Positions 35,544 through 46,321 are shown, numbered from the stretch's first letter. The stretch: 64,000 bases of DNA from an uncultured Paracoccaceae bacterium (GCA_937895435.1 CALAXT010000032.1:19809-83808); one strand, 5' to 3'. Numbers and translations are program-made. Notes: generated by a model from the sequence alone, not told the origin.

Positions 35544-35869
35544 TTCCTTGGAAAATATGTTTTTTGCAATGCTTCGGCTGACGCTTTGGGCGTGTTGCTG
35601 GGTGCGACGGGCCGTTTGTGCTTGGTATAAAAAATCATGCTCCCTTGCACAAAAGACCAACGCCCCAACTGTGTGCAGGGGTTTGGGTTTCTCTTCTGAT
35701 TTTTTGCAAATATCAGGACAAGGCATCGCGTTTCGTGCCCAGCCAAGGACGTTATCCCACCTTTGGCATTTGACGGACGAAAAAATAGAATATCTTTGGG
35801 GTCTTGATCGCTGCTGGAAAACGTTCCTGTGGCTTTCTCTTATATGGCACATCAAAAAGGTTCCCTGAT
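35544..35869 (+). other. Intergenic stretch between tRNA-Gly and carbonic anhydrase
   Basis: 326 bases with no recognisable gene. An open frame on the plus strand (35548-35868) encodes a Cys/Trp-rich peptide with no family resemblance and no ribosome site, so I treat it as noncoding. The region is more AT-rich than its surroundings and includes 'GCACAAAAGACC' and a TATGGC about 20 bases before the carbonic anhydrase start. No hairpin with a T run follows the tRNA. Confidence 0.6.
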
Positions 35870-36454
35870 ATGAGCAAGATCGTACAAGAGGTCGTTGCGG
35901 CCAACAAAAAATATGCGGCTGATTTTGGTGAGAAATCAGAACTTGGGCTGCCGCCAGCACGGGGCTTTGCAATTTTGACCTGCATGGATGCCCGGCTTGA
36001 TCCTGCCAAATACGCAGGACTGGCCGAGGGGGATGCCCATGTCATTCGGAATGCGGGTGGGCGCGCCAGCGATGATGCGATCAGATCGCTTGTCATTTCA
36101 CACAAATTGCTGGGCACGCAGGAATGGTTTGTCATTCACCATACCGACTGTGGTATGGAACTGTTCACGTCAGAGATCATCGGGGATTTGCTGGAAACCA
36201 GCCTGAAAACCGCAACAATCGACGCCGATGGTTGGAAAAATCAAACGACTGAGGGTGGATCGGTTGCAGGGAAATACATCAACTGGCTGACATTCAAAGA
36301 CAATGCGCAGTCGGTTTTAGAGGACGTTGTGCGCATTCGCACCCATCCTTTGGTCCCCGCATATATTCCGATCTATGGCTACATCTATGATTGCAAGACG
36401 GGATTGTTGGTTGAGGTGCCCGCCGCCTCGCAAGCGGGGCAGGTGACAGCCTAA
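35870..36454 (+). CDS. Beta-class carbonic anhydrase
   Basis: Interconverts CO2 and bicarbonate with a zinc ion. The ligands and the partner residues are visible: Cys38-x-Asp40-x-Arg42 in 'TCMDARLDP', and His91-x-x-Cys94 in 'IHHTDCGM'. At 194 residues it is of the short type (similar to mycobacterial Rv1284-like proteins). The ATG at 35870 begins 'MSKIVQEV'; an earlier in-frame start lacks support. A terminator-like hairpin follows. It is a single-gene unit after tRNA-Gly. Confidence 0.9.
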   Translation: MSKIVQEVVAANKKYAADFGEKSELGLPPARGFAILTCMDARLDPAKYAGLAEGDAHVIRNAGGRASDDAIRSLVISHKLLGTQEWFVIHHTDCGMELFTSEIIGDLLETSLKTATIDADGWKNQTTEGGSVAGKYINWLTFKDNAQSVLEDVVRIRTHPLVPAYIPIYGYIYDCKTGLLVEVPAASQAGQVTA

Positions 36455-36464
36455 GATATCGCTG

Positions 36465-36495
36465 CCCCCGCCGCAAAATTTGTTGGCGGGGGTTT
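36465..36495 (+). terminator. Terminator after carbonic anhydrase gene
   Basis: An eight-bp stem (CCCCCGCC / GGCGGGGG) with a 12-base AT-rich loop, followed by TTT. It starts 11 bases after the stop codon. The T run is short. Confidence 0.6.
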
Positions 36496-36554
36496 GACCA
36501 ACCGTTGCGAGCCCCTATCTTTCCAATGTAGAAATAGAACGCGGTGGTGGGGCT

Positions 36555-36917
36555 ATGGTGCGATGCTTGGTGGCTGTTTTTTGTGGTTTTTTGGCAAACC
36601 CAGCGCTGGCCAATGATTTTATGCCTGTGCGCGATCGGTCTGAGTTTTTAAACCTGATACAAGAAAAACAACTGCGCGTTGGGCTGTATAATCTGACGCT
36701 GCATGTCACACCCGATGGGAAAATCCATGGGCAGGCATTGGGCTGGGGCATCACTGGCACGTGGGATTGGCAAGATGGCTATTTTTGCCGCAATATGGAT
36801 TGGTCGGGGTATGAAATTGGGCCTGATTGCCAATTGGTCGAAGCCCGGCAGGGCAAAACCCTGCGGTTTACTGCTGAAAAGGGCACGGGCAAAAGCGCGT
36901 CGTTTCGCCTGCGCTAA
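36555..36917 (+). CDS. Small secreted protein of unknown function
   Basis: A 120-residue protein with a cleavable signal peptide (about 1-19, ending NPALA) and a small periplasmic domain with 'GLYNLTLHVTPDGKIHGQAL', 'GWGITGTWDWQDGYFCRNMDW' and 'GPDCQLVE'. The two cysteines (one in each of the last two segments) are likely to form a disulfide. Similar proteins in Rhodobacteraceae are, as I recall, often labelled dihydrodipicolinate reductase in databases, but nothing here resembles that enzyme (no Rossmann motif, too short). Function unknown. It is flanked by carbonic anhydrase and an acyl-CoA synthetase on the same strand. Confidence 0.75.
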   Translation: MVRCLVAVFCGFLANPALANDFMPVRDRSEFLNLIQEKQLRVGLYNLTLHVTPDGKIHGQALGWGITGTWDWQDGYFCRNMDWSGYEIGPDCQLVEARQGKTLRFTAEKGTGKSASFRLR

Positions 36918-37097
36918 GCCTGGCTGTGTGGTTTGTTAGATTTGGCTGTTTTGATAAAGTTAAACGGGGGCTGAGACCCCAAAAAAATCTTTTGCCCCCC
37001 TGAACCTGCCGCCCTATCCTAGCCGAAATCGGCCACCAAAAGCCGAAGGCTTGTGCCGATGTGCCACGCCGCAACGACCAAGGGAGGATGGCAGAAA

Positions 37098-38717
37098 ATG
37101 TCGCAACATTTCGATGTGCTGGGGCCAAACGCGGCCAATTATGTGGCGCTGACGCCGCTGTCTTTCATGGCGCGCGCGGCTCAGACTTTTGGCCCGGCTG
37201 AGGCCACGGTTTATGGCACACATCGCCGCACCTGGGCCGAGGTTGCTGCACGCTGTGGGGCGTTTGCATCGCGTTTGGTGGCCCATGGCATCGTACCCGG
37301 TGATACGGTGTCGGTGCTTGCGCCCAATATCCCGCAGATGTTTGAACTGCATCATTCGGTGCCGATGGCGGGGGCTGTGCTGAATGCCATCAACACCCGG
37401 CTTGAACCTGAAACGGTCGCCTATATCCTTGATCACTCGGGGGCAAAGCTGCTGATTGCAGACACGGCTTATGCTGATCTTGTGCAGGCGGCCTTTGCGC
37501 TGATGGGGCGCAGCTTGCCGGTGATTGATATTTGCGACGATCAGGCCGGTGGGGCCGCAGGCTTTGGCCAAGCCGATTATGAGGCTGAGATCATAGCCGG
37601 TGCGCCAGATTTCCGCCCCATATGGCCCGCGGATGAATGGGCACCGCTGGCGCTGAATTACACATCTGGCACATCTGGGCGGCCCAAGGGCGTGGTTTAT
37701 CATCATCGTGGTGCATATTTGATGAGCATGGGCACGCTCGTGTCGTGGAATGTGCCAGTGGGTGCCACCTATTTGTCGGTGGTGCCGATGTTTCATTGCA
37801 ATGGCTGGAACCATCCTTGGGCGATGGCGCTGATTGGGGCGCGGTTGGTTTTTACGCGTGACCCGGCACCCGCCCGCATTCTAAAGGCCATCGCGGATGA
37901 GGGGGTTGAATATTTCGGGGGGGCACCGGTTATTTTGGCGATGTTGGCTGACAGCCCTGACGCGCCCGCACAGCCCTTTTCACCAATGGTCAATGTCTTT
38001 ACTGCCGGTGCACCGCCGCCGCCTGCCGTGCTGGAAAAGTCGAAAAAATTGGGCTTTAAAATCACCCAAGTTTATGGGCTGACCGAAACCTATGGCCATA
38101 TTTCTGAATGTATTTGGCGTGATGAATGGCAAGATTTGACGCCGGCCGAACAGGCTGAAATGCAGGCCATGCAGGGCGTGGCAATGCCAATGGTGGAAGC
38201 CGTACAGGTGTTTGACCGCGAAACTGGCCGCGAGGTCCCCCATGATGGTGTCACCCAAGGCGAAATTGCGGTTCGGGGCAACACGGTCATGAGTGGCTAT
38301 TTCAAAGATCCCAAAGCCACCCAAGATGCGTTTGCCGGGGGGTGGTTCTGGTCTGGGGATGCAGCAGTGGTGCATGAAAACGGCTATATCCAGATCCGTG
38401 ATCGGTTGAAGGATGTGATTATTTCGGGGGGTGAAAATATCTCATCGGTTGAGATTGAGGCAGTTCTGCATCGCCACCCCGCGGTGCAGGCCGCAGCAGT
38501 TGTCGCCCGCCCAGATCCGCGTTGGGGCGAGGTGCCCTGCGCCTTTGTTGAACTGCGGATGGGCCACAGCCCCAGCCCTGATGAGATCATGGTGTTTTGC
38601 CGTGGCCAATTGGCAGGATTTAAAAGCCCAAAATTGGTAGTTTTTTGCGAATTGCCCAAAACATCCACCGGCAAAATTCAAAAATTTGTGCTGCGTGAGC
38701 AAGCGCGGCAGCTTTGA
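37098..38717 (+). CDS. AMP-forming acyl-CoA synthetase
   Basis: A 539-residue member of the ANL superfamily. It has the P-loop 'YTSGTSGRPKGVVYHHRG' (about 188-205), 'QVYGLTETYGHISEC', 'WFWSGDAAVVHENGYIQIRD' and the catalytic lysine in 'LPKTSTGKIQKFVLRE'. The start 'MSQHFDVLGPNAANY' and 'TPLSFMARAAQTFG' resemble DmdB-like methylmercaptopropionate-CoA ligases and medium-chain AAE-type synthetases, so a short or medium acid is the likely substrate. No other DMSP genes are adjacent. ATG 37098 is preceded by GGGAGGA at a good distance. Confidence 0.85.
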   Translation: MSQHFDVLGPNAANYVALTPLSFMARAAQTFGPAEATVYGTHRRTWAEVAARCGAFASRLVAHGIVPGDTVSVLAPNIPQMFELHHSVPMAGAVLNAINTRLEPETVAYILDHSGAKLLIADTAYADLVQAAFALMGRSLPVIDICDDQAGGAAGFGQADYEAEIIAGAPDFRPIWPADEWAPLALNYTSGTSGRPKGVVYHHRGAYLMSMGTLVSWNVPVGATYLSVVPMFHCNGWNHPWAMALIGARLVFTRDPAPARILKAIADEGVEYFGGAPVILAMLADSPDAPAQPFSPMVNVFTAGAPPPPAVLEKSKKLGFKITQVYGLTETYGHISECIWRDEWQDLTPAEQAEMQAMQGVAMPMVEAVQVFDRETGREVPHDGVTQGEIAVRGNTVMSGYFKDPKATQDAFAGGWFWSGDAAVVHENGYIQIRDRLKDVIISGGENISSVEIEAVLHRHPAVQAAAVVARPDPRWGEVPCAFVELRMGHSPSPDEIMVFCRGQLAGFKSPKLVVFCELPKTSTGKIQKFVLREQARQL

Positions 38718-38775
38718 CACATCTGTGACCTTCCGCCCTCTTGGCCTTTGGCGGTCAAGCGCCTAGATTACCTAC

Positions 38776-40761
38776 ATGATTATTGAACTGGGCCATCTTG
38801 CTTTGATTCTCGCCTTTGCACTTTCGCTGGTGCAAATGGTCGTTCCCATGATTGGTGCGCACAAAGGCTGGCGCCCGTGGATGGATATCGCCAATCCTTT
38901 GGCCAAGATACAGTTTTTGCTAACGGCAGTGGCGTTCGGGGCCCTGACCTATGGCTTTGTTGTTTCTGATTTTTCGCTGAGCGTGGTGGTGGCCAATTCG
39001 CACACAGCCAAGCCTATGCTTTACAAAGTAGCAGGGGTCTGGGGTAACCACGAAGGCTCAATGTTGCTTTGGGTGTTGATTATCACGCTCTTTGGGGCTG
39101 CGGCGTCCGTTTTTGGAGGGGGGCTGCCTGACGCGCTGCGCGCCCGTGTTTTGGCTGTGCAATCGGCGATTGGCGCTGCTTTTTTCGCCTTTATCCTGTT
39201 TACGTCGAACCCGTTTGAACGGCTGGCTGTGCCGCCGATGAATGGGCAAGATTTAAACCCGTTGTTGCAAGACCCCGGTTTGGCCTTTCACCCGCCGTTT
39301 CTTTATCTCGGCTATGTCGGGCTTTCGATGGCGTTTAGCTTTGCTGTCGCAGCATTGATTGAGGGTCGCGTGGATGCGGCCTGGGGGCGCTGGGTGCGGC
39401 CTTGGACATTGGCGGCTTGGGTGTTTTTGACAATCGGGATCGCGCTGGGGTCATGGTGGGCCTATTACGAACTGGGTTGGGGCGGATTTTGGTTTTGGGA
39501 TCCGGTGGAAAACGCCAGTTTCATGCCATGGCTTTTTGCGTGTGCGTTGCTGCATTCAGCGATCGTGGTTGAAAAACGTGAGGCTTTGAAAAGCTGGACA
39601 ATTCTTTTGGCAATTTTGGCCTTTGGCTTTTCGCTGATTGGCGCGTTTATTGTGCGCTCGGGCGTGCTGACATCGGTGCATGCCTTTGCCAATGACCCTG
39701 AACGCGGCGTGTTTATCCTGTTTATCTTGGCGGCATTCATGGGCGGCGCTCTGACGCTTTATGCGGCGCGGGCGGGGGCGGTGATGCAGGCGCGTGGTGT
39801 TTTTTCATCGCTTAGCCGGGAATCTGCGCTGATTTTAAACAATGTTATCTTGGCGGTTTCAGCCTTTGTGGTGTTTGTTGGCACGGTTTGGCCGCTGGTT
39901 GCGGAAATGCTGTGGGGGCAGAAGCTGTCGGTGGGGGCACCGTTTTTCAATATGGCGTTCACGCCATTCATGCTGGTTTTGGCGATCGTGCTGCCGCTGG
40001 GTGCTTTGATCCCGTGGAAACGTGCGCCGCAAGCTGGCCGGATGTGGGGGCTTTTGGCGCCGGCCTTGGTTCTGGCCGTTGCCGTTGGGTCATTGGCCTT
40101 TGCGTTGCAAACGGGCCGTTCTGCACTGGGCCCGGTGGGGCTGGCGCTTGGGGTGTGGTTGCTGGCGGGGGCGTTTGTTGATTTGTGGCAGCGTGCTGCG
40201 CGTGGTGGGCCGTTTGCGCGTCTGGGGCGCATGGTGCGCTTGCCGCGTGCTGATCTGGGCCGGGCGGTGGCGCATGGTGGTTTTGGTGTGACAATGATCG
40301 GTATCGCCGCGATGACCGCGTGGCAGACCGAAGACATTCGTGTGACAACGATTGATGCCCCCTATGAGGTGGCGGGTTATACCATCACGCTTGAACGTGT
40401 GGCCGACCTTGATGGGCCAAATTACCGCACGACGATGGCGCAGATGCGGTTTGAGCGCCCCGGTTATGCGCCCATCACGCTGCTGCCAGAAAAGCGGTTT
40501 TACCCGGTGGCTGCGATGCCCACGACCGAGGCTGCGATTGACAATGGGATCTGGCGCGACCTTTACGCGGTGATTGGTGATCGGCAGGCCGATGGTGGCT
40601 GGGCGGTTCGGGTCTATGTTAAGCCGCTTGCCAATTGGATTTGGTTGGGGGCGCTGATGATGGCCATTGGCGGTGGGCTAAGCCTGTCAGATCGGCGGAT
40701 GCGTTTGGCAGCGGGGGCGGCCAAGTCGCCCAAACCCAACCTTGCGGTGCCTGCGGAATGA
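38776..40761 (+). CDS. ccmF: Cytochrome c-type biogenesis protein CcmF
   Basis: The heme lyase of system I cytochrome c maturation; 661 residues with about 14 transmembrane helices. The heme-handling WWD domain reads 'WGGFWFWDPVENASFMPWL' (about 235-253). External histidines are present in 'GNHEGSMLLW' and 'LAFHPPFLYLGYVG', and 'RSGVLTSVHAFANDP' is conserved. CcmF acts with CcmH to attach heme to apocytochromes in the periplasm. The gene ends in a four-base overlap with ccmH; ccmABCDEG are outside the window. Confidence 0.97.
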   Translation: MIIELGHLALILAFALSLVQMVVPMIGAHKGWRPWMDIANPLAKIQFLLTAVAFGALTYGFVVSDFSLSVVVANSHTAKPMLYKVAGVWGNHEGSMLLWVLIITLFGAAASVFGGGLPDALRARVLAVQSAIGAAFFAFILFTSNPFERLAVPPMNGQDLNPLLQDPGLAFHPPFLYLGYVGLSMAFSFAVAALIEGRVDAAWGRWVRPWTLAAWVFLTIGIALGSWWAYYELGWGGFWFWDPVENASFMPWLFACALLHSAIVVEKREALKSWTILLAILAFGFSLIGAFIVRSGVLTSVHAFANDPERGVFILFILAAFMGGALTLYAARAGAVMQARGVFSSLSRESALILNNVILAVSAFVVFVGTVWPLVAEMLWGQKLSVGAPFFNMAFTPFMLVLAIVLPLGALIPWKRAPQAGRMWGLLAPALVLAVAVGSLAFALQTGRSALGPVGLALGVWLLAGAFVDLWQRAARGGPFARLGRMVRLPRADLGRAVAHGGFGVTMIGIAAMTAWQTEDIRVTTIDAPYEVAGYTITLERVADLDGPNYRTTMAQMRFERPGYAPITLLPEKRFYPVAAMPTTEAAIDNGIWRDLYAVIGDRQADGGWAVRVYVKPLANWIWLGALMMAIGGGLSLSDRRMRLAAGAAKSPKPNLAVPAE

Positions 40762-41216
40762 TAGCGCGTTGGGTGCTTTTCTTTGGCCTGCTGGCGCTGC
40801 CGGTGTGGGCTGTACAACCTGATGAAATGCTAAAAGACCCAGAGCTTGAGGCCCGCGCCCGTGCGTTGTCGACCAATCTGCGCTGTTTGGTTTGTCGCAA
40901 CGAATCTATTGATGAATCGCACGCAAGCCTTGCGCGTGACCTGCGAATTTTGCTGCGTGAACGCCTGGCTGAGGGTGACACTGACACCGAAGCGGTTGCG
41001 TTTTTGGTAGATCGTTACGGTGAATATGTTTTGCTAAAGCCGCAGATGCGCGGGGCCAACCTGATCTTGTGGTGGGCGGGTCCTGCGATGTTTGTGGGTG
41101 GGTTGATTGTGGCAGGGGCCTTTGTGCGCCGCCGCCGCCGCGCTGAACCACAAGCCATGCCCCTGACGAAAGAAGAGGCCGCGCGTTTGCGCGACCTCTT
41201 GCAAGATCAGGGCTAG
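40758..41216 (+). CDS. ccmH: Cytochrome c-type biogenesis protein CcmH (CycL)
   Basis: A membrane-anchored thiol-oxidoreductase that presents reduced apocytochrome to CcmF. The 152-residue protein has a signal peptide/anchor (about 1-18), the redox motif 'LRCLVCRNESIDES' (C43 and C46) and a C-terminal transmembrane helix ('WWAGPAMFVGGLIVAGAFV') followed by a basic cytoplasmic tail. It is the short CcmH form without the TPR domain of E. coli CcmH; a separate CcmI would be expected elsewhere. ATG 40758 overlaps the ccmF stop. Confidence 0.95.
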   Translation: MIARWVLFFGLLALPVWAVQPDEMLKDPELEARARALSTNLRCLVCRNESIDESHASLARDLRILLRERLAEGDTDTEAVAFLVDRYGEYVLLKPQMRGANLILWWAGPAMFVGGLIVAGAFVRRRRRAEPQAMPLTKEEAARLRDLLQDQG

Positions 41217-41231
41217 GCGCGCTGGGCGCAC

Positions 41232-42527
41232 TTAGCGTTTTTCGATATCAATATAGTCGCGCGCCGGTTCGCCGACATAGAGCTGACGCGGCCGACCGAT
41301 GCGCTGGGTCGGATCTTCGACCATTTCTTTCCACTGTGAAATCCAACCCACGGTGCGGCTGACTGCAAAGATTGGGGTGAACATCGATGTTGGGAAACCC
41401 ATCGCATCAAGAATGATGCCGGAGTAGAAATCGACGTTTGGATACAGTTTTTTCTCGATGAAGTATTCATCCTCAAGCGCAATCCGCTCAAGCTCTTTGG
41501 CGACTTGCAGGGTGGGGTTGTTGTGCACACCCAGCAGATCCAGAACCTCGGCGGCGGATTGTTTCATCACCGTCGCGCGTGGGTCAAAGTTTTTGTAAAC
41601 GCGATGGCCAAAGCCCATCAGGCGGAACGGATCATTCTTGTCTTTGGCGCGTTTTATAAATTCGGGGATCCGGTCAACGGTTCCAATTTCGCGCAGCATC
41701 TGCAAACACGCCTCGTTTGCGCCACCATGCGCTGGGCCCCAAAGGCAGGCGATGCCGGCGGCAATACAGGCAAACGGGTTGGCGCCCGAAGACCCAGCCA
41801 ACCGCACGGTGCTGGTTGAGGCATTTTGTTCATGATCGGCGTGCAGCATCATGATGCGGTCCATCGCCCGGCTTAAGATCGGGTTCACCACATAATCTTC
41901 GCAAGGCACGGCAAAGCACATGTGCAAGAAATTCGCCGCATAATCGAGATCATTCTTAGGATAAACAAAGGGCTGACCCACCGAATATTTATAGGCCATC
42001 GCCGCAATCGTTGGCAGCTTTGCGATCATGCGGATCGATGCGACCTCGCGCTGCCAAGGGTCGGTAATGTCGGTGCTGTCATGATAAAAGGCCGACATTG
42101 CCCCCATAACGCCCACCATCGTCGCCATCGGGTGCGCATCGCGCCGGAAACCACGAAAGAAATAATGCATCTGCTCATGCACCATCGTGTGGCGGGTAAC
42201 GCGAGCGTTAAAATCGGCCATTTCTGCGGCACTGGGCAGGTTGCCATACAGCAGCAAAAAGCAGCTTTCCAGGAAATGCGATTTTTCAGCCAGTTGTTCG
42301 ATCGGATAGCCGCGATAAAGCAGCTCGCCCTTATCGCCATCGATATAGGTGATTTTCGAATCACAGGCCGCGGTTGACGTAAAGCCCGGATCATAGGTGA
42401 ACACGTCACCTTCTGCGTATAGCTTGCGAATGTCGATGACATCCGGCCCCCGTACCGGAGAGTACATAGGCATGGTTATGGTCTTGTCGCCAAAGGTCAG
42501 CGTCGCATTCATATTCTTTTCAGCCAT
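41232..42527 (-). CDS. gltA: Citrate synthase (type II)
   Basis: Condenses oxaloacetate and acetyl-CoA at the entry to the TCA cycle. The 431-residue protein shows the catalytic His267 in '[10 protein letters not shown]', His308 in '[14 protein letters not shown]' and an Asp near 366 in 'VDFYSGI', together with '[19 protein letters not shown]'. The N-terminal extension beyond residue 40 is the NADH-regulated, hexameric type. It lies 85 bases downstream of gltX on the same strand and converges with ccmH (15-base gap). Confidence 0.97.
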   Translation of the reverse strand: MAEKNMNATLTFGDKTITMPMYSPVRGPDVIDIRKLYAEGDVFTYDPGFTSTAACDSKITYIDGDKGELLYRGYPIEQLAEKSHFLESCFLLLYGNLPSAAEMADFNARVTRHTMVHEQMHYFFRGFRRDAHPMATMVGVMGAMSAFYHDSTDITDPWQREVASIRMIAKLPTIAAMAYKYSVGQPFVYPKNDLDYAANFLHMCFAVPCEDYVVNPILSRAMDRIMMLHADHEQNASTSTVRLAGSSGANPFACIAAGIACLWGPAHGGANEACLQMLREIGTVDRIPEFIKRAKDKNDPFRLMGFGHRVYKNFDPRATVMKQSAAEVLDLLGVHNNPTLQVAKELERIALEDEYFIEKKLYPNVDFYSGIILDAMGFPTSMFTPIFAVSRTVGWISQWKEMVEDPTQRIGRPRQLYVGEPARDYIDIEKR

Positions 42528-42612
42528 GTCGTTCCCTCTCCTGATCGCGGCCCCACATTGGATGGCCGGTCACGTGTTGCGCAATCGGTCAAGGCGGAAC
42601 CCCCGCCAGGCC

Positions 42613-44022
42613 CTAGGAATAGGCCGCTGCTTCTGACAGGCGGGCACATGTCTCATCGCGCCCCAGAATCAGCATCATATCAAAGACGCTTGGCGTCACC
42701 GAACGGCCAGAAAGTGCTGCGCGCAAGGGGGCGGCCATCTTGCCCATCCCCAAGCCATGCGCGGCGCCAATCTCGGCCACGGCAGACTCCAGCGAGTCTC
42801 GCGCCCAGATAACATTTTGCAGGTGCGGCGTCAATTCGATCAGTATACCGCGGGATACTGAATCGAGTGCAGCCTCGGCCCGCTCATCCATAGAGATCGG
42901 GCGTGATGTCAGAATGAAATGTGCCTTTTCAATCAGTTCGGGCAGCGTCTTGGCCCGGTCTTTCAGGCAATAAAGCGCGGTCATCAGACCATCAGATTGC
43001 GTGTTTGTCAGGGCAGGGCGCTCGGTCACAGTCAAGAACGCCTGCAGTTCATGCAGCAGCGCAGCATCGTCGGAATGTGCGATGTGCTGACCGCAGAGGT
43101 TTTCCAGTTTTTTGAAATCAAGCCGGGCTGGGGCGCGGCCGATAGCCTCAAGCGTGAACCACTCGGTGGCTTGCGCGCTGGTGAAAAACTCATCATCGCC
43201 ATGGCTCCAGCCCAGACGGGTCAGATAGTTACGAACGCCCGCGGCCGGGTAGCCCATGACCTGATATTCTTCCAGTCCGACCGCGCCGTGCCGCTTTGAA
43301 AGCTTTTTGCCATCAGCCCCATGGATCAGCGGAATATGTGCCCAAACCGGCTCGGGCCAATCCATCGCGGCATAGACCATCGCTTGGCGCGCGGCATTGT
43401 TCAAATGGTCGTCGCCACGGATCACATGCGTGACCCCCATGTCATGGTCATCGACCACCACTGCCAGCATATAAGTGGGCGTGCCATCTGAGCGCAGGCA
43501 GACCATATCGTCAAGCTGGTCATTGCCGATGCGCACCGAACCTTGCACCTGATCGTCAATCACCGTGGCGCCATCGCGCGGTGCCTTCATGCGGATCACA
43601 AAGGGCAGATCTGGGTGGGTGCTGGGTTCAGCATCGCGCCAAGGGCTTTGAAACAGGGTTGACCGGCCTTGGGCGCGTGCGACTTCTCGGGCGGTGTCAA
43701 TTTCAGTTTGCGTGCAGAAACACTTATAGGCCGCACCGCGCGCCAGCATTTCATGCGCCACTTCGGCATGGCGGTCCTTGCGATCAAATTGGCTGACCAC
43801 ATCGCCATCCCAATCCAAACCCAGCCAAGTTAGCCCACGCAAAATCGCATCTGTCGCTTCGGGGGTTGAACGTTCGCGGTCGGTATCTTCGATGCGCAGC
43901 AGAAATTTCCCGCCCCTGCCACGGGCAAACAGCCAGTTAAACAGTGCCGTCCGCGCGCCGCCAATGTGCAGATATCCGGTGGGCGAGGGCGCAAAACGCG
44001 TGACAATCGGGCGATCAGACAT
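42613..44022 (-). CDS. gltX: Glutamyl-tRNA synthetase
   Basis: A class I synthetase of 469 residues. The HIGH-like motif is '[19 protein letters not shown]' (about 11-29) and the KMSKS-like motif is '[10 protein letters not shown]'. ATG 44022 opens '[10 protein letters not shown]', whereas an earlier in-frame start adds a poorly conserved stretch. Alphaproteobacteria commonly carry two GltX paralogues, of which one may prefer tRNA-Gln; only one copy is seen here. It is divergent from comEC. Confidence 0.96.
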   Translation of the reverse strand: MSDRPIVTRFAPSPTGYLHIGGARTALFNWLFARGRGGKFLLRIEDTDRERSTPEATDAILRGLTWLGLDWDGDVVSQFDRKDRHAEVAHEMLARGAAYKCFCTQTEIDTAREVARAQGRSTLFQSPWRDAEPSTHPDLPFVIRMKAPRDGATVIDDQVQGSVRIGNDQLDDMVCLRSDGTPTYMLAVVVDDHDMGVTHVIRGDDHLNNAARQAMVYAAMDWPEPVWAHIPLIHGADGKKLSKRHGAVGLEEYQVMGYPAAGVRNYLTRLGWSHGDDEFFTSAQATEWFTLEAIGRAPARLDFKKLENLCGQHIAHSDDAALLHELQAFLTVTERPALTNTQSDGLMTALYCLKDRAKTLPELIEKAHFILTSRPISMDERAEAALDSVSRGILIELTPHLQNVIWARDSLESAVAEIGAAHGLGMGKMAAPLRAALSGRSVTPSVFDMMLILGRDETCARLSEAAAYS

Positions 44023-44129
44023 TGGGTGGGGCCTTTGCAGTGACACCCTTTGGGGGGTGTTAATGATTTCGAAACCACGCTGCGCGAGGTTGGCCGTATC
44101 CTTAGGCAATCGGGCGAAAGAGAACAAGG

Positions 44130-46298
44130 GTGGCGCGCTTTCCTGATTTGTCAGAATGGCTGGAAACGCAGCATGGGCGGCTGTTTGGCTGGGTGCCGGT
44201 ATGTCTGGCTCTGGGGGTGGGGGGATATTTCAGCCTGCGCTTTGAGCCGGGCGTTGGGGCTGCTTGGGCAGTGGCCTTGCTGCTGGGCTTGGCGCTTTTT
44301 GGTGGTTTTTTAGGCCCGCGCCGTCTGCGACCGCTTATGATTGGGTTGGCGCTGATTTTGCTGGGGGGCGTGTTGGCGGCGGCGCGCGCGCACTGGTTGG
44401 CCGCGCCGGTGTTGGATTTTCGCTACTATGGCCCGGTTGAGGGGCGTCTGGTTCTGATCGACCGATCCAGCTCAGATCAGCCGCGCCTGACCTTGCGGGA
44501 TGTGGTGTTAGAGCGCGTATCACCGCTTCGGACACCTGCGCGCGTGCGGCTGACCATCACCGAGATGCCCGCACATCTGACCTTGGCACCGGGCCAACGG
44601 GTGATGCTGACCGCGTTTTTATCCGCGCCCCAAGGCCCTGTTGAGCCGGGCGGTTTTGATTTTCAGCGCATGGCTTGGTTTGCCCAACTGGGGGGCGTTG
44701 GGTTTTCGCGCAGCCCGGTGATGCTGCTTGAGCACGCGCCGCGCAGCCCAAGTGTCGCGCTGGCAGGTTTGCGGCAACGGATTTCAGACGCATTGCGGGC
44801 GGGACTGCCGGGGGATGTTGGGGGCTTTATCACCGCCATTACCACGAACGACAAATCAGGTATCAGCCGCGAGGGCTTGCAAAATTTACGTGCGGCCAAT
44901 CTGGCGCATCTGTTGGCAATTTCGGGGCTGCATATGGCGCTGTTGACTGGGTTTGTTTTTGCCGCCCTGCGCGGGGTTATTGCGCTTTGTCCCTATGTTG
45001 CGTTGCGGGTGTCATCAAAGAAAATCGCAGCTTGCGTCGCGCTGGGGGTGGCTGCGCTTTATTTGGGGCTGTCGGGGGGGGCGGTGGCCACGACGCGGTC
45101 GTTTGTGATGGTGGCGATCTTGCTGATTGGGGTGTTGGTTAACCGCCGGGCGCTGTCGCTGCGCTCAGTGGCTTGGGCGGGGGTGGTGTTGTTGGTTTTG
45201 CGGCCAGAAAGCCTGACACAGGCTGGGTTTCAGATGTCATTCGCGGCAACGATTGCGTTGGTTTGGGTGTTTGAGACACTGCGTCATGCGCCTGCTGGCC
45301 CGTTGGTTGGATGGGCGGCCCGCCCGCAGCTGATGCGTGTGCTGCGCCCTGTTGGTGGGTTGCTTCTTTCGTCTTTTGTGGCTGGGCTGGCCACTGCACC
45401 CATTGGGGCGGCCCATTTTAACCAGGTGTCGGGCTATGGGTTGTTGGCCAACCTGCTTTGCGTGCCGGTGATGGGAACGGTGATCATGCCAGCTGCTGTT
45501 GTGGCGGCAGTGCTGGCGCCTTTTGGTTGGGCGGGGCCCGCGCTTTGGGTGATGGCGCAGGGGGCATCTTGGATTTTGGGGGTGGGGGCTATGGTGGCCA
45601 GTTGGCAGGGGGCTGTTTATGCAGTGCCAGCCCCGCCGGCTGCCGTGCTGCCTTTGCTGGCGCTGTCATGCCTGTGGGGGATGCTGATCGTGGGCCCTGC
45701 GCGCTGGGGCGGTGGTGTGGGACTAGCGCTGGCCTTTGCGCTTTGGGCCGCCCACCCGCGCCCGTCCGTGTTGATTAGCCCATCGGGTGGCTTGGTTGGG
45801 GTTATGACCCCTGAGGGCCGCAGCCTGTCGCGGCAGCGGGGGGATGGATTTGCTGCGCGGAGTTGGCTGGAAAATGATGGGGATGGCGCCAAGCAGGCAG
45901 AGACGCAGGCCCGGGCGAATTGGTGGGTTGAACCCGTGGGGCAGGGGGTAAGCCTGCGCCTGTCTGATGTGGCGGGGATTGGGCAAATTTTACACCTGAC
46001 TGGGCGTGTGGTGCGCGATTTAGATGGCCCCGGCTTGGCGCAGCTGTGCAAAGACGTGCAACTGATTGTGATGAACGGCCCCAGCCCCATATCGCCATCA
46101 TTTGGCGGCGGCGCCGATCTTCAGATTGATCTTGAACGTGCCATGACCACGGTGCGGGGCACTGCGGGCTGTACAGTCATCGACACACGTACTTTGGCCA
46201 TGAGCGGTGCCATAGCCATCACCCAAGCCACCCAAGGCCTGCGTGTGCAAACTGATTATCAAACACGCGGTGATAGATTGTGGAGCGGGCGGCCCTAA
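44130..46298 (+). CDS. comEC: ComEC/Rec2-family DNA uptake channel protein
   Basis: A polytopic inner-membrane protein of 722 residues thought to move single-stranded DNA into the cytoplasm in natural transformation. It has an N-terminal DUF4131 part (about 1-210), then the competence domain with the signature '[19 protein letters not shown]' and '[20 protein letters not shown]'. The C-terminal 150 residues are soluble, and I see no HxHxDH metallo-beta-lactamase motif, so the nuclease-like domain of Bacillus ComEC is absent or unrecognisable. GTG start. It is divergent from gltX; as I recall comEC lies near lexA in relatives. Confidence 0.9.
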   Translation: MARFPDLSEWLETQHGRLFGWVPVCLALGVGGYFSLRFEPGVGAAWAVALLLGLALFGGFLGPRRLRPLMIGLALILLGGVLAAARAHWLAAPVLDFRYYGPVEGRLVLIDRSSSDQPRLTLRDVVLERVSPLRTPARVRLTITEMPAHLTLAPGQRVMLTAFLSAPQGPVEPGGFDFQRMAWFAQLGGVGFSRSPVMLLEHAPRSPSVALAGLRQRISDALRAGLPGDVGGFITAITTNDKSGISREGLQNLRAANLAHLLAISGLHMALLTGFVFAALRGVIALCPYVALRVSSKKIAACVALGVAALYLGLSGGAVATTRSFVMVAILLIGVLVNRRALSLRSVAWAGVVLLVLRPESLTQAGFQMSFAATIALVWVFETLRHAPAGPLVGWAARPQLMRVLRPVGGLLLSSFVAGLATAPIGAAHFNQVSGYGLLANLLCVPVMGTVIMPAAVVAAVLAPFGWAGPALWVMAQGASWILGVGAMVASWQGAVYAVPAPPAAVLPLLALSCLWGMLIVGPARWGGGVGLALAFALWAAHPRPSVLISPSGGLVGVMTPEGRSLSRQRGDGFAARSWLENDGDGAKQAETQARANWWVEPVGQGVSLRLSDVAGIGQILHLTGRVVRDLDGPGLAQLCKDVQLIVMNGPSPISPSFGGGADLQIDLERAMTTVRGTAGCTVIDTRTLAMSGAIAITQATQGLRVQTDYQTRGDRLWSGRP

Positions 46299-46321
46299 GG
46301 CTTTGCGCCGTTTCTGCCCTC

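Noticed and set aside
35548..35868. 106-codon open frame between tRNA-Gly and carbonic anhydrase
   Set aside because: No ribosome site, unusual Cys/Trp content and no family resemblance; it starts inside the tRNA 3' flank.
44043..44060. ACACCC...GGGTGT hairpin between gltX and comEC as a riboswitch or terminator
   Set aside because: Only six bp, no T run, and no known aptamer pattern in the leader.
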